Assembly (NCBI RefSeq): GCF_000372885.1
Contig: NZ_KB889967.1
Span: 1,670,655 to 1,734,654 of the forward strand
Origin: Methyloversatilis thermotolerans
GTDB lineage: Bacteria > Pseudomonadota > Gammaproteobacteria > Burkholderiales > Rhodocyclaceae
DNA length: 64,000 nt
Direction of reading: 5' to 3'
The stretch's first letter is position 1; every line of letters starts with the position of its first letter. The notes beneath the pieces are model-generated. The model searched no databases. It was not told the DNA's origin and worked only from the letters and a program-made list of their open reading frames with translations. Of the stretch, positions 25,319 through 36,008 are shown one piece after another. A program made the translations under genes and the position numbers.

Positions 25319-26818
25319 ATGACCGACCACGCCGCACCGCCCGCAGACGACGACAACCACATCATTGCGGAGCGGCGAGAGAAACTGCGTCAGTGGCGCG
25401 AGACGGGCGGCGCCTTTCCGAACGACTTCCATCGCGCCCACTACGCGGGCGAAATCACGGCGCAACACGTCAACAGCACGGCCGAAATGCTGGAGGCGCA
25501 GGGCGAACGCGTGCAGATCGCGGGTCGCATCATGCTCAAGCGCGTAATGGGCAAGGCCAGTTTCGCCACCATCCAGGACATGTCCGGCCGCATCCAGCTC
25601 TATGTCACCAACGACGGTGTCGGCGAGGCGGTGCACGGCGCTTTCAAGCACTGGGATCTGGGCGACATCGTGGGCTGTTCCGGCACGCTGTTCCGCACCC
25701 GCACCGGCGAACTGACCGTCAAGTGCGACAGCATCCGGCTGCTGTCCAAGGCGCTGCGTCCGCTGCCCGAAAAATTCCACGGTCTGGCCGACCAGGAATC
25801 CAAGTACCGCTACCGCTATCTGGATCTGATCACCAACGATGCCTCGCGCGCCACCTTCGTCGCGCGCAGCCGCATGATGAGCGCCATCCGGGCCGAAATG
25901 ACGCGCCAGGGCTTCCTCGAGGTGGAAACGCCGATGATGCATCCCATCCCCGGCGGCGCCGCGGCCAAGCCCTTCAAGACCCACCACAATGCGCTGGACA
26001 TGGAGCTCTTCCTGCGCATCGCGCCCGAGCTTTATCTGAAGCGTCTGGTGGTCGGCGGTTTCGAAAAGGTGTTCGAGATCAACCGCAATTTCCGGAACGA
26101 GGGCATCAGTCCGCGCCACAACCCGGAATTCACCATGATGGAGTTCTATCAGGCCTATGCCGACTACCGGCAACTGATGGACTACACCGAATACCTGCTG
26201 CGCCACTGCGCCGAACAGGCGCTGGGTACGACGAACTTCATGTACCAGGGCCGAGAGCTCGATCTGGGTCAGCCTTTCCACCGGCTCACCATCGTGCAGG
26301 CCATACGCAAGTACAACCCGCAGTACAGCGAAGCGCAACTGTCCGACGCAGCCTTCGTGAAGCAGGCCATCGTGACCCACGGCGAAAAGGTGAAGCCGGG
26401 CGGCCTCGGCTCGCTGCAGTTGCAACTGTTCGAAGCCTGCGCCGAAGCGCAACTGTGGGAGCCCACCTTCATCATTGACTACCCGGCCGAAGTGAGCCCG
26501 CTGGCGCGTCGTTCGGACACGCAGCCTGACATCACCGAGCGCTTCGAACTGTTCATCGTCGGCCGCGAGATCGCCAACGGTTTTTCCGAACTGAACGACC
26601 CGGAAGACCAGGCCGCGCGCTTCCACGAACAGGTGAAGGCGAAGGATGCCGGCGACGAGGAGGCGATGTATTTCGACGCCGATTACATCCGCGCGCTCGA
26701 GCACGGTCTGCCTCCGACCGGTGGCTGCGGCATAGGCATAGACCGGCTGGTCATGCTGCTCACCGATTCGGCCAATATCCGCGACGTCATCCTGTTTCCG
26801 CAGATGCGGCGCGAGTAA
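25319..26818 (+). CDS. lysS: Lysyl-tRNA synthetase, class II
   Basis: A 499 aa enzyme attaching lysine to tRNA-Lys. It has an N-terminal OB-fold anticodon domain ([23 protein letters not shown]), class II motif 2 ([21 protein letters not shown]) and motif 3 ([22 protein letters not shown]). ATG 25319 gives [16 protein letters not shown], the usual short acidic N-terminus; the longer in-frame extension lacks family similarity. Confidence 0.97.
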   Translation: MTDHAAPPADDDNHIIAERREKLRQWRETGGAFPNDFHRAHYAGEITAQHVNSTAEMLEAQGERVQIAGRIMLKRVMGKASFATIQDMSGRIQLYVTNDGVGEAVHGAFKHWDLGDIVGCSGTLFRTRTGELTVKCDSIRLLSKALRPLPEKFHGLADQESKYRYRYLDLITNDASRATFVARSRMMSAIRAEMTRQGFLEVETPMMHPIPGGAAAKPFKTHHNALDMELFLRIAPELYLKRLVVGGFEKVFEINRNFRNEGISPRHNPEFTMMEFYQAYADYRQLMDYTEYLLRHCAEQALGTTNFMYQGRELDLGQPFHRLTIVQAIRKYNPQYSEAQLSDAAFVKQAIVTHGEKVKPGGLGSLQLQLFEACAEAQLWEPTFIIDYPAEVSPLARRSDTQPDITERFELFIVGREIANGFSELNDPEDQAARFHEQVKAKDAGDEEAMYFDADYIRALEHGLPPTGGCGIGIDRLVMLLTDSANIRDVILFPQMRRE

Positions 26819-26913
26819 GCATCCGCCCGTCCGGATCCCCCCGATGAACGCCGATCGAACCGATGCCTGCGGCGCCGGTCCTGATCGGCGTTCTGCTTTC
26901 CAGTGACTGCACC

Positions 26914-28782
26914 ATGTCCCGACCTCTTCAGCCTCTGGTTCCGGCCCCGCTCGAGTTCGCCGACGACGGGACGCCGCGCTCGACCGCCTACGGCGACGTT
27001 TACCACTCGTCGGACGGTGCGCTGGCGCAGGCACAGCATGTCTTCCTCGCCGGCAACGGGCTGCCCGGACGCTGGGCGGGTCGTGAGCGCTTCGTCGTGC
27101 TGGAAACCGGCTTCGGCCTCGGCCTGAACTTTCTCGCCACCTGGCGCGCCTGGCGCGACAGCAACGCACGGTGCGACCGGCTGCACTTCGTGTCGGTCGA
27201 AAAGCATCCGTTCGCGCAATACGATCTGTCGCTTGCCTATCAGCGTCTGTTGCCGGCCGAAATGAGCGACATGGCGCAGAAGCTGGTCGAGCGCTGGCCG
27301 CTGCCGGTGCGCGGACTGCATCGCATCGAGTTCGAGGGCGGACGCATCATCCTCACGCTGGCGCTGGGTGACGCCGAACAGATGCTGCCGCAACTGACGG
27401 CGCGCGCCGATGCCATCTATCTCGACGGATTTTCGCCGGCACGCAATCCCGAACTGTGGTCCCCCACCATCTGCAGGCAACTGGCGCGACTGGCCATGCC
27501 GGATGCGACCCTGGCCACCTGGAGCGTTGCCTCCGCGGTGCGCGACGCACTGGGCCGCGCCGGTTTCCAGACCGACAAGGCGGCCGGCTTCGGACCCAAA
27601 CGGCACATGCTGGTCGGGCAACTGCACCCATCCGCCGCCGCTGCGGCACAGCGCCATCGTCCGGTCGTCCGGCCGCCTCAACGCGTGGCCGTGATCGGCG
27701 CCGGACTGGCCGGCTGCGCGCTGGCGGAAAGGCTGGCTGCGCGGGGCGTAAACTGCGTCCTGATCGAACGTCATGCCCGGCCGGCGCAGGAAGCGTCCGG
27801 CAATCCTGCCGGCGTGCTGCGGCCCATGGTCGCGCGCGACGACAGCGTGATGGCGCGCTTCTCGCGTGCCGCCTTCCTGCATGCTTCGGCGCATCTGCGC
27901 CGGCTCGACAGCGAAGGACACGAGCTGAAGTGGGGTCCGACCGGCGTGATGCAGATCGCGCACGACGATGCGCACGAAGCCCTGCAGCGGGATGTGGCCG
28001 AGAGCCGGGCGCTGCCCGGCGCCTTTGTGCGCTACCTCTCCGCCTGGGAAATGAGCCGCCGCATCGGTTACGAAGTCGCGCAGGGCGGTTGGTGGTTTCC
28101 GCGCGGCGCCTGGGTCAACCCGGCCAGCCTGTGCGAAGCCCATATCCGGCGCGGCGGCAGCCATATAGAAACAAGGATGTCGACGACGGCGCTCGGACTC
28201 GAGCCGCGCGCGGCAGGCTGGCGCATCATCGGCCGCGACGGCTTCGCTCTGGACACAGACGTCGTCGTGCTGGCGAACGCGGCGGATGCGTCGGCGCTGC
28301 ATTCCGGCGCTCTGCCACTGAGCCGGGTACGTGGACAGATCACCCGCCTGCCGCGACATCTTCTGCCCAGGCTGCATGTGACGGTATGCCGTGAAGGCTA
28401 TATCTGTCCAACGGCGGATGGCGATGTCAACATAGGCGCCAGCTTCGACATCGGCGACAGCGACGCGACCGTGCGCGAAGACAGCCATGCCGGCAATCTG
28501 TTGCGGCTGCAGCGCCTGCTGCCCGATGCCCTGCCTTCCCTTCCATCGACCGACCGCCTGCACGGCCGCGTTGCATTTCGCACCGCCACACCGGACCGCC
28601 TTCCCGTCATCGGAGAGGCCGCCGACGGGCAGGCACTGTTTACCGGGCTGGGCGCCCGCGGCCTGGTATGGAGTCCGCTCGCGGCCGAAATGCTGGCGTC
28701 CAGCCTGTGCGGCGAACCTCTTCCGCTGGAAGGCGACCTGGTGCGCGCCGTATCGCCGGCCCGCTTCGCCGGCCAGGTCTGA
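26914..28782 (+). CDS. mnmC: Bifunctional tRNA wobble uridine enzyme MnmC
   Basis: MnmC finishes 5-methylaminomethyl-2-thiouridine at the tRNA wobble position. The 622 aa fusion has both halves: an N-terminal SAM methyltransferase (VVLETGFGLGLNFLATW; DAIYLDGFSPARNPELWS) and a C-terminal FAD oxidoreductase (VAVIGAGLAGCALAERLAARG, residues about 255-275; later GARGLVWSPLAAEMLAS). ATG 26914 (MSRPLQPLVPAPLEF) fits the family; an upstream ATG would add 17 unrelated residues. It follows lysS by 95 bases, both serving translation. Confidence 0.95.
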   Translation: MSRPLQPLVPAPLEFADDGTPRSTAYGDVYHSSDGALAQAQHVFLAGNGLPGRWAGRERFVVLETGFGLGLNFLATWRAWRDSNARCDRLHFVSVEKHPFAQYDLSLAYQRLLPAEMSDMAQKLVERWPLPVRGLHRIEFEGGRIILTLALGDAEQMLPQLTARADAIYLDGFSPARNPELWSPTICRQLARLAMPDATLATWSVASAVRDALGRAGFQTDKAAGFGPKRHMLVGQLHPSAAAAAQRHRPVVRPPQRVAVIGAGLAGCALAERLAARGVNCVLIERHARPAQEASGNPAGVLRPMVARDDSVMARFSRAAFLHASAHLRRLDSEGHELKWGPTGVMQIAHDDAHEALQRDVAESRALPGAFVRYLSAWEMSRRIGYEVAQGGWWFPRGAWVNPASLCEAHIRRGGSHIETRMSTTALGLEPRAAGWRIIGRDGFALDTDVVVLANAADASALHSGALPLSRVRGQITRLPRHLLPRLHVTVCREGYICPTADGDVNIGASFDIGDSDATVREDSHAGNLLRLQRLLPDALPSLPSTDRLHGRVAFRTATPDRLPVIGEAADGQALFTGLGARGLVWSPLAAEMLASSLCGEPLPLEGDLVRAVSPARFAGQV

Positions 28783-29048
28783 TCGAAATCAAACCTTCGC
28801 GTCCGAAAGCGTGTTTTCCCCCTGAAGAATGCGACGGTCCATCCGTTAACTCCGACATCGTCGTGCCCGGCATGGCCAAGTCCCCCGCTCGTCACCGGGC
28901 CGGACCGCCCCGAGGATGGCGAAACAGGGCTGGAGTCCGGTCATGTCCGGATCGCATGCATGCTGAACGAACGAGAACAAGAGCACACGACGTCAGCGTC
29001 AGTCGGCCCTGCAAGTAGCCCGTCATCGTATTCACCAGGAGGCGCACC

Positions 29049-30638
29049 GTGAAAATCAATCTGCCGGTCACGCAGAAAGAAGTATTCCTCGAGCCGGGCA
29101 AGCCCATCGTCACCAAGACGGACATCAAGGGCATCATCACCTATGCGAATGATTCATTCGTCAACATCAGCGGCTTTTCCCGGGAGGAGCTGATCGGGCA
29201 CAGCCACAACGTCGTGCGTCACCCGGACATGCCGCCGGAAGCGTTCGAGGATTTGTGGGTAACGGTCAAGGCGGGGCAGCCCTGGCGCGGATTCGTGAAG
29301 AACCGGGCAAAGAACGGCGATCACTACTGGGTGGAAGCGTTCGTCACACCGATCACGCAGGACGGGCGGACCATCGGCTACCAGTCGGTGCGCAACACCC
29401 CGTCGCGCGAGGACGTCGCCGCGGCGGAGGCGCTGTACCGGGCAGTACGGGAAAAGAGCGCTCGGCTGCCCCGCACAGCGTTGCCCAAGTCGGCCATAAG
29501 TCCTTCGGCGCGCGGCTGGATGCTGGGCGCGGGCGGAGCCTCGCTCGCTGTCGCTGGCGCAGTCGTCGGCGGACCGGTCGGCCTGGGACTGGCGGCAACG
29601 TCAGCCCTGCTCGCTCTGGGCGCCGCCGCCTACCAGCACTACGCGTTCGGCAACACACTCCATACGCTTCATCGCACGCTGCTGGAACTGGACGAAGGCA
29701 AGCTCGGCAAGCGCATCGAAGCGCCCGCCGGGCCGACCCGCCCGCTCTTCGTTGCGGCAGAAGTGATGCGCATCCATCTGCGCGCCATGTTCGCGGACGT
29801 GCTGGTGAGCGCGCGCGAGGTCGAGGACCGCTCGCGCGAACTTGACGACGCCATGCGCGTACTCATCAAATCCACGTCGGCCCAGGGCGAGAACGTGATG
29901 CAGGTTGCCGCCGCGATGGAACAGATGAGCGTATCCATCAACGAAGTTTCGAACAACACCGACCGCAGTCTGGAAGCGGTCAAGCGCACCGAACAGAGCG
30001 CGCAGGAAGCGATGCGTACCATGGAGGCCGGCATATCGAGCAGCCATCGGGTCGTCGACGTGGTGAACGAGTCGCAGACGCGCATCTCCGAGGTGAACGC
30101 CTCGGTCGAAAAGATCCGCGAAGTGTCGCAGGTGATCAACGACATCGCCGAACAGACCAATCTGCTGGCACTGAATGCGGCGATCGAGGCAGCGCGAGCG
30201 GGAGAACAGGGGCGCGGCTTTGCGGTCGTGGCTGACGAGGTGCGCAAACTTGCCGAGCGTACGCGCACCAGCACCAAGGACATCGGTACTGCCGTGCAGG
30301 ACATCATTTCGCTCGCAGGTTCCGCAGTGGAAACCATGAGTCGCACCGCAGGCGAAGTGACGCGCTCGACCGGAGAGATCGAGGCCAGCAGCAACGGCCT
30401 GCAGGGCATCTGGGATGCCAGCCGGCAGGCCGCGAACTACTCCGAGGAAATCACCCAGATGTTGCGTCAGCAGTCGCAGACCTCGCACGAGGTCGCGATC
30501 AGCATGGAGCGGATTTCGAATACCGTGGAACAGACCAATGTCAGCGTGCAGTCGATCGGCGATTCCACGTCCAATCTGCGCGACACGTCCAGCGCGATGC
30601 GCGCTCTGGTCAAGCACCTGGAAAGCGCGCTGAACTGA
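29049..30638 (+). CDS. Aer-like PAS methyl-accepting chemotaxis protein
   Basis: A 529 aa chemoreceptor. Residues about 10-120 form an Aer-type PAS domain ([57 protein letters not shown]), which in Aer binds FAD and reads redox state. A hydrophobic hairpin follows (about 155-195), with no periplasmic domain. The C-terminal signalling tip is standard ([40 protein letters not shown]). The start is GTG, preceded by AGGAGG. It probably mediates energy taxis through CheW/CheA; no other che genes are in the window. The 266 bases upstream hold no gene, and I found no convincing sigma-28 promoter there. Confidence 0.9.
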   Translation: MKINLPVTQKEVFLEPGKPIVTKTDIKGIITYANDSFVNISGFSREELIGHSHNVVRHPDMPPEAFEDLWVTVKAGQPWRGFVKNRAKNGDHYWVEAFVTPITQDGRTIGYQSVRNTPSREDVAAAEALYRAVREKSARLPRTALPKSAISPSARGWMLGAGGASLAVAGAVVGGPVGLGLAATSALLALGAAAYQHYAFGNTLHTLHRTLLELDEGKLGKRIEAPAGPTRPLFVAAEVMRIHLRAMFADVLVSAREVEDRSRELDDAMRVLIKSTSAQGENVMQVAAAMEQMSVSINEVSNNTDRSLEAVKRTEQSAQEAMRTMEAGISSSHRVVDVVNESQTRISEVNASVEKIREVSQVINDIAEQTNLLALNAAIEAARAGEQGRGFAVVADEVRKLAERTRTSTKDIGTAVQDIISLAGSAVETMSRTAGEVTRSTGEIEASSNGLQGIWDASRQAANYSEEITQMLRQQSQTSHEVAISMERISNTVEQTNVSVQSIGDSTSNLRDTSSAMRALVKHLESALN

Positions 30639-30989
30639 TCCGGGCTACCGCCGCGCGAGGAGCGCCCCACCGTCGCTCGCATGCACTGGGAGCGGAACGG
30701 TCGGTGGACTGCCGGGCGGCCGGAAGCCGATCAGTCCCCGCCCCGCTTCGCGCGACGGCCATCGCCGATCCGCTGAATGCCTTCGGCAGGCAAGCCACAG
30801 CGTACGGGCGATCCGGCACGGCCGGCGAGCCCGGGAGGGCACGAGCATCGGGATGTCCGGCACCCCGGCAAGCGCGGAAAACGGCCCCACCGGCTGGCGC
30901 CGTTACGGAAGTCCGCGACCGTTCTTGATGGACTCCGGATCTGTCGTTTGACTTGTCGCGCAAGGGCGTTCAAAGGTCGAACCCCGATT
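30639..30989. other. 351-base gap with no recognisable gene
   Basis: Between the chemoreceptor stop and the end of the FAD oxidoreductase gene on the other strand. Open frames here have odd composition and no family features. I see no strong hairpin-T terminator, repeat or RNA gene. Confidence 0.5.
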
Positions 30990-31970
30990 TCACGGACGGC
31001 GGCCGGACGATGCGAGGTCTTGTCCAAGCAGACTGTCCGCCAGCGCGAAACCGCTGTCGAAGGCATCCTCGATGCGCGCGCCGATGCAGCCATCGGAGGC
31101 GTATCCCAGGCCGATCTCCGGGTGCCACAGACAGGGGCGGCCGAGCGCGCGGCTGACCCGCGCATAGCGCCAGCGGTGGGCAGTCTGATGCACGGGTGAC
31201 GGCGAGCCCGGTATCTGCGCGAGGAAGGACTGTGTGAGCGCGGTCGCGATGTCCTCCGGCGCCGACTCGAGGTGGGTTGTCGACCAGTCGGCGCCCGCAT
31301 GCGCCACCCAGCACTCCTGGGACGGATCGCGCTGCGGCTTGCTGCTGTCGCGCGCAGCCCAGGACAGCGGGCCGGCGGCCGGTCGCAAAACGTCCTCGAC
31401 CGGCAGCCGGCTGTCGAATGCCAGCATCAGGCTCCAGCAGGGTTCGTAGCGGACACGGTCCAGATCGGCCCGCATGGCTTCGGCATGCTCGAGGTCGCTG
31501 CTGCGCAGAAGTTCTGTCGCCTGAGGGGCCGGCATGGTCAGCACCACCGCGTCGAAACAATCGGCCACAGGGCCCGCTTCGGTCATCAGCGCGAAGCCGT
31601 ACCGGTCCCGTCGCAGCGCCAGGACGCGTGTTCCGGCGTGCAGTTCGGCGCCCCACAGCATGCGCGGCGCCAGCGCATTCATGCCGGGTACGGCCACCCA
31701 GCGCGCGTTGTCGGCCGTGCACGCCCCCTCCCACGGCGCAATCACGCCGGCCCGCTGCCAGTCGTCGAGCCACGACCTCATCGCGTGGCCACGGACGGTC
31801 ATGAACTGGGCACCGTGATCGAAGCGACGCAATCCCGCCCGCCGGCTGGCCATCCGCCCGCCTGCCGCGCGCCCCTTGTCGAATACATGGACAGAAAGCC
31901 CGGCGTCGACCAGGCGGCGCGCCACCACGCAACCCGCCATGCCCGCTCCGATCACTGCCACATTCCGCAT
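30990..31970 (-). CDS. FAD-dependent oxidoreductase (renalase/amine-oxidase-like)
   Basis: A 326 aa flavoprotein. The N-terminus VAVIGAGMAGCVVARRLVDAGLSVHVFDKG is a complete dinucleotide-binding fold, followed by GGRMASRR and FDHGAQFMTVR, the arrangement of small bacterial renalase-like NAD(P)/FAD proteins. A DAVVLTMPAPQATELL segment and a C-terminal GLGYASDGCIGARIEDAFDSG FAD-contact region complete the fold. Substrate unknown; bacterial renalases oxidise isomeric dihydro-NAD(P). Divergent from the ATP-grasp gene, with 87 bases between. Confidence 0.82.
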   Translation of the reverse strand: MRNVAVIGAGMAGCVVARRLVDAGLSVHVFDKGRAAGGRMASRRAGLRRFDHGAQFMTVRGHAMRSWLDDWQRAGVIAPWEGACTADNARWVAVPGMNALAPRMLWGAELHAGTRVLALRRDRYGFALMTEAGPVADCFDAVVLTMPAPQATELLRSSDLEHAEAMRADLDRVRYEPCWSLMLAFDSRLPVEDVLRPAAGPLSWAARDSSKPQRDPSQECWVAHAGADWSTTHLESAPEDIATALTQSFLAQIPGSPSPVHQTAHRWRYARVSRALGRPCLWHPEIGLGYASDGCIGARIEDAFDSGFALADSLLGQDLASSGRRP

Positions 31971-32057
31971 GTCTCGATACTCCGATGAAGCGCCGGGCGG
32001 GCACGTGCTGTGCTACGTTTCGGGGCTGACCCGAAGGTGCGCCGCACTTCGCACGCC

Positions 32058-34514
32058 ATGTCCGACCGACTGCTTGAACACTATCCGCTGACGCCCGGGC
32101 GCTACGACGAAATGCTGTCGGCGCCCGGCAAACTGCGTCCGCACTGGCTGAGCCTGTTCGACACGGTAGCGCGTGCGAACCCGGCGCAGATGCAGGAAAG
32201 ACTGGAGTCGGTGCGACGACAGATCCGCGAGAACGGTGTCACGTACAACGTATACGCGGATCCGCGCGGTGTCGAACGCCCATGGGAACTGGATCTGCTC
32301 CCGCTGGTGATCCCACCCGACGAATGGGCAGGCATCGAGGCAGCCATCGCCCAGCGCGCCGAACTGCTCAATCGCATCCTGCTCGACATCTACGGTCCCC
32401 AGCATCTTCTGAACGAGGGGCTGCTGCCGCCCGCTCTGGTATTCGGCCATTCCGGATTCCTGCGACCCTGTCACGGCATACGGGTTCCTGGCGACCGCCA
32501 TCTGCACCTGTACGCCGCCGATCTGGCGCGTTCGCCGGACGGCCGCTGGTGGGTGCTGGCCGACCGCACGCAGGCACCCTCGGGAGCCGGCTATTCGCTG
32601 GAGAACCGGCTGGTCATCTCGCGCGTGTTCTCGGAACAGTTCCGCGACATGCGCGTACAGCATCTGGCCAGCTTCTTCGCGACGCTGCGCGACACGCTGG
32701 ACCAGCATGCACCGGAAGGCGACGGCCCTCCTCTCACCGTGCTGCTGACGCCGGGGCCCTACAACGAAACCTATTTCGAACATGCCTATCTCGCCCGCTA
32801 CCTCGGCTTCCCGCTGGTCGAGGGCTCGGATCTGCTGGTGCGCGACGGCAAGGTCTGGCTGAAGAACCTGTCCGGCCTGCGCCGCGTGCACGCCATCCTG
32901 CGGCGTCTCGACGACGATTTCTGCGATCCGCTTGAACTGCGCGCCGATTCGGCGTTGGGCGTGCCCGGCCTGCTGGATGCGGCGCGCCGCGGAACGGTCC
33001 TGATCGCCAACGCACTGGGATCCAACCTGCTGGAATCCGGTGCCCTGCTCGGCTTCCTTCCCGGACTGTGCGAGAGGCTGCTGGGCGAGCCGCTGGCCAT
33101 GCCCTCGCTGGCCACCTGGTGGTGCGGCGAGGAAGCGGCGCTCGATGACGCGATCAGCCGGCTCGACAATCTGGTGATCAAGCCCGCCTTCCCCCAGTTG
33201 CGCATCGATTCGGTATTCGGTGCCGATCTTGACCGCAAGGCGCGCGCAGCGCTGATCGCGCGCATGCGTGCCCGCCCTCACCACTACGTGGCGCAGGAGC
33301 TGATACAACTTTCACAGACCCCGGTCTGGGACGCGCAACGTACGCGCCCGCTCGCAGCACGGGCGGTCGGCCTTCGCGTATTCGCCTGTGCATCGCCCGA
33401 CGGCTATGCCGTCATGCCGGGCGGGCTGGCGCGTGTAGCGTCCGAGCGCGATGTGCGAGTGATTGCGATGCAGCGCGGTGGAGCGAGCAAGGACACCTGG
33501 GTGCTCACGCACGGGGCCGTCAATTCCTTCAGCCTGCTCAGACGCACTGTCACCGCGTCGGAACTGGTCCGCGCCGGCAGCAACCTGTCCAGCCGCATCG
33601 TCGAGAACCTGTTCTGGTTCGGCCGCTACTGCGAGCGGTGCGACAACGAGGCACGCATGCTGCGCGCGGCCATCGCCTTGCACATCGAGCAGGACGACAT
33701 TGACGACCATCCATTGTCCGGCCTGTGCCGACGTGTGGGTCTGCTGCCCGCGGAGCCGGCACCCGCCAGCGGCGATGCCTTGCGTTCCGCCGCCCTGGAT
33801 GCATCCGCACCGGGGTCGCTGGCGGCCGACCTGCACCGGCTGTCGCACGTCGCATTCAGCCTGCGCGAACGGCTTTCGCTTGACAACTGGCGCGTGGTGA
33901 GCCGGCTCAACGAGGAAAGCGCCCGCAGTCACGCCCGTGAGTCAGGCGAAATACTCGAGCACCTCGATCGCTGCGTGCGCGACATGATGACGCTGTCCGG
34001 CTTCACGCTGGACGGCATGACACGAGATCAGGGCTGGCGCTTCCTGTCGATCGGGCGACGCATCGAACGGCTTCAGTTCCTGTGCAATATGTTGCGGCAC
34101 GCACTGGACAGCGGTCCCGACGTCGCGCCCGACTGGCTGCTCGAACTGGCCGACAGCGCCATCACCTACCGCTCGCGCTACATGACGCGTCCATTGTGGC
34201 TGCCGGTGCTGGACCTGCTGATATGCGACGAAACCAATCCGCGCTCGGTGGCCTACCAGGCGCTGGGTCTGACCGACTATGTGGCACGCCTCAATGCGCA
34301 GTTCGGTACGCTCGACGGCATCCTGCTCAGCGACGCGGTAGCCGATCTGCTGTCGCTGCGTGCGGACAGTGACCTTCACACGGGTTCGACGCATCTTGCC
34401 GATGTGCTGGACAGACTGGCTTCCGCCGCGTACTCGCTTTCCGAACAACTGGGCGTGCGCTTCTTCAGCCACGCCGACAGCGCATGGCGCAACGACAGCG
34501 GAGACATGGCGTGA
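32058..34514 (+). CDS. Circularly permuted ATP-grasp / Alpha-E domain fusion
   Basis: An 818 aa protein. Residues 1-480 match the circularly permuted ATP-grasp family (VTYNVYADPRGVERPWELDLLPLVI; GLLPPALVFGHSGFLRPC; DGRWWVLADRTQAPSGAGYSLENR; NLVIKPAFPQLRIDSVFG). Residues about 500-810 are an Alpha-E domain (SRIVENLFWFGRYCERCDNEARMLR; LTDYVARLNAQF). In many genomes these are two adjacent genes; here they are fused. ATP-grasp proteins of this type are predicted to form amide bonds and occur with transglutaminase partners, as here (GTGA overlap with the next gene). No product of the system is known. ATG 32058 starts MSDRLLEHYPLTPGRYDEML. Confidence 0.88.
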   Translation: MSDRLLEHYPLTPGRYDEMLSAPGKLRPHWLSLFDTVARANPAQMQERLESVRRQIRENGVTYNVYADPRGVERPWELDLLPLVIPPDEWAGIEAAIAQRAELLNRILLDIYGPQHLLNEGLLPPALVFGHSGFLRPCHGIRVPGDRHLHLYAADLARSPDGRWWVLADRTQAPSGAGYSLENRLVISRVFSEQFRDMRVQHLASFFATLRDTLDQHAPEGDGPPLTVLLTPGPYNETYFEHAYLARYLGFPLVEGSDLLVRDGKVWLKNLSGLRRVHAILRRLDDDFCDPLELRADSALGVPGLLDAARRGTVLIANALGSNLLESGALLGFLPGLCERLLGEPLAMPSLATWWCGEEAALDDAISRLDNLVIKPAFPQLRIDSVFGADLDRKARAALIARMRARPHHYVAQELIQLSQTPVWDAQRTRPLAARAVGLRVFACASPDGYAVMPGGLARVASERDVRVIAMQRGGASKDTWVLTHGAVNSFSLLRRTVTASELVRAGSNLSSRIVENLFWFGRYCERCDNEARMLRAAIALHIEQDDIDDHPLSGLCRRVGLLPAEPAPASGDALRSAALDASAPGSLAADLHRLSHVAFSLRERLSLDNWRVVSRLNEESARSHARESGEILEHLDRCVRDMMTLSGFTLDGMTRDQGWRFLSIGRRIERLQFLCNMLRHALDSGPDVAPDWLLELADSAITYRSRYMTRPLWLPVLDLLICDETNPRSVAYQALGLTDYVARLNAQFGTLDGILLSDAVADLLSLRADSDLHTGSTHLADVLDRLASAAYSLSEQLGVRFFSHADSAWRNDSGDMA

Positions 34515-35449
34515 GCAGCGAGCGCTATGTGGTCATGCATCGCACCCGCTACCGCTACGCCTGGCCAGTGACCCTTTCGCGCCAGTTGCTGCATCTCACG
34601 CCGCGCAAAACACCGCGGCAGCGCACGCAGGCGCATCGGATCGACATCGATCCGCCCCCCGTGGAACGCGAGTCCCGCAGCGACTACTTCGGCAATGCGA
34701 TCGAGCAACTCACGATCGCGCAGACGCACGACACACTGGAGGTGTTCTCGCACGCAATCGTTGACGTGGGCGCCGCCGAGTGCCCGCAGACCGCGGTATC
34801 ACCTCCGTGGGAACATGTCCGCGACCGCCTGCGGCAGGTCGGCACCGCTCCGCTGCTGGAACCATGCCAGTTCGTGTACACCAGCCCGCATGTCGAACCG
34901 CTGATGGCGCTGGCACGCTATGCACGGCTGGATTTCCATCGCGGAAGGCCCATGCTGGACGCCACGCTGGCATTGATGCGCCGCATCCATCGCGATTTCG
35001 AATTCGATCCCGAAGCCACCACGGTGAGCACCCCGCTGGAAACGCTGCTCCGCGAAAAACGCGGCGTCTGCCAGGACCTGGCCCACTTCATGATCGGCTG
35101 CCTGCGCTCGCTGGGCCTGCCGGCGCGTTATGTGAGCGGCTATCTGCTCACCGAGCCACCGCCCGGGCAACCGCGTCTGATCGGCGCGGACGCCTCGCAT
35201 GCCTGGGTATCGGTGTTCTGCCCGGGCCAGGGCTGGCTGGACGTGGATCCCACCAACTGCGTGCAGCCCGGGAAGCAGCACATCACCCTCGCGTGGGGAC
35301 GCGATTTCAGCGATGTCACACCCATGCGCGGCGTCATACTTGGCGGCGGCGAACACACAGTGGACGTTTCGGTCACCGTGCTGCCGGAACATGAAGCGGG
35401 CACGGCGGAACTGCTGCGGAAAGCCACGCAGCCCCTTGAACGGGAATGA
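34511..35449 (+). CDS. Transglutaminase-like cysteine protease family protein
   Basis: A 312 aa protein with an N-terminal beta-domain (YVVMHRTRYRYAWPVTLSRQLLHLTPR) and a transglutaminase core: catalytic Cys in REKRGVCQDLAHFMIGCLRSLGLPARYVSGY, His in DASHAWVSVFCPGQGWLDVDPTN with the following Asp. The GTG start overlaps the stop of the ATP-grasp/Alpha-E gene as GTGA, which shows tight coupling. Such proteins are predicted peptidases or amidotransferases acting with the ATP-grasp enzyme. Substrate unknown. Confidence 0.87.
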   Translation: MSSERYVVMHRTRYRYAWPVTLSRQLLHLTPRKTPRQRTQAHRIDIDPPPVERESRSDYFGNAIEQLTIAQTHDTLEVFSHAIVDVGAAECPQTAVSPPWEHVRDRLRQVGTAPLLEPCQFVYTSPHVEPLMALARYARLDFHRGRPMLDATLALMRRIHRDFEFDPEATTVSTPLETLLREKRGVCQDLAHFMIGCLRSLGLPARYVSGYLLTEPPPGQPRLIGADASHAWVSVFCPGQGWLDVDPTNCVQPGKQHITLAWGRDFSDVTPMRGVILGGGEHTVDVSVTVLPEHEAGTAELLRKATQPLERE

Positions 35450-35464
35450 AAATCCCGACATAAT
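35436..35464 (+). promoter_or_regulatory. Predicted sigma-70 promoter of rpmE
   Basis: TTGAAC, 17-base spacer, CATAAT, overlapping the 3' end of the transglutaminase gene. Implies an rpmE leader of about 140 bases. Confidence 0.6.
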
Positions 35465-35609
35465 CCCGCCTTTCCTCCGCGGGCACCGTCTGCACAGCTA
35501 CGGAAACCGGAATGCGACGTGGTCGCGGGTTTCCCACGGCTCAGCCGACCCGGGGTTCGATGACAAGCACGAGGCTGCCCGCCTTCGCGCGCTTTAGAAA
35601 GACACCAGC

Positions 35610-35822
35610 ATGAAACAAGGCATACATCCCAGCTACGACGTCGTCGCCGTGACCTGCTCCTGCGGCAACACGTTCGAAACCCGCTCCACGCTGGGCAAAC
35701 CGCTGCACATCGAAGTGTGCGCGTCCTGCCATCCGTTCTACACCGGCAAGCAGAAGATCGTCGATACAGCCGGTCGCGTCGAGCGCTTCCGCCAGAAGTA
35801 CGCCGGTACGGCTCGCGGCTGA
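35610..35822 (+). CDS. rpmE: 50S ribosomal protein L31 (zinc-binding form)
   Basis: A 70 aa protein: [20 protein letters not shown], then [25 protein letters not shown]. The CSC/CxxC cysteines make this the zinc-containing (C+) paralogue, the form replaced by a zinc-free paralogue under zinc starvation in many bacteria. It has its own promoter and terminator. Confidence 0.96.
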   Translation: MKQGIHPSYDVVAVTCSCGNTFETRSTLGKPLHIEVCASCHPFYTGKQKIVDTAGRVERFRQKYAGTARG

Positions 35823-35866
35823 TTTCGTTGGCCGGCAAGGCTTTCGGCTGATTTCCGCCCGATCCG

Positions 35867-35896
35867 AAAAAGGCAGCCCACGGGCTGCCTTTTTTG
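35867..35896. terminator. Rho-independent terminator of rpmE
   Basis: GGCAGCC-CAC-GGGCTGCC followed by six T, and preceded by five A, so it could also work on the other strand. Lies 50 bases after the rpmE stop. Confidence 0.9.
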
Positions 35897-36008
35897 TTTG
35901 CCGGCAACAGAGTACTGCGGACCTCTGCAGACCACCGAGGACCGCCGTGGCCGACGATGCCGCGGCCTCCGGCAAGCCCCTACAATCGCCGCCTCCTGTC
36001 CCGCCCTC

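Noticed and set aside
26683-28563. A 626-codon minus-strand frame opposite mnmC
   Set aside because: Antisense shadow; mnmC shows both catalytic halves in the sense frame.
28783-29048. Sigma-28 promoter for the chemoreceptor
   Set aside because: TCAAACC and CCGAAA occur near 28795-28806 but are too close together for TAAA-N15-GCCGATAA.
30731-31300. Minus-strand frame of 189 codons in the gap after the chemoreceptor
   Set aside because: Very Arg/Ser-rich, overlaps the FAD oxidoreductase gene, no start signal or family motif.
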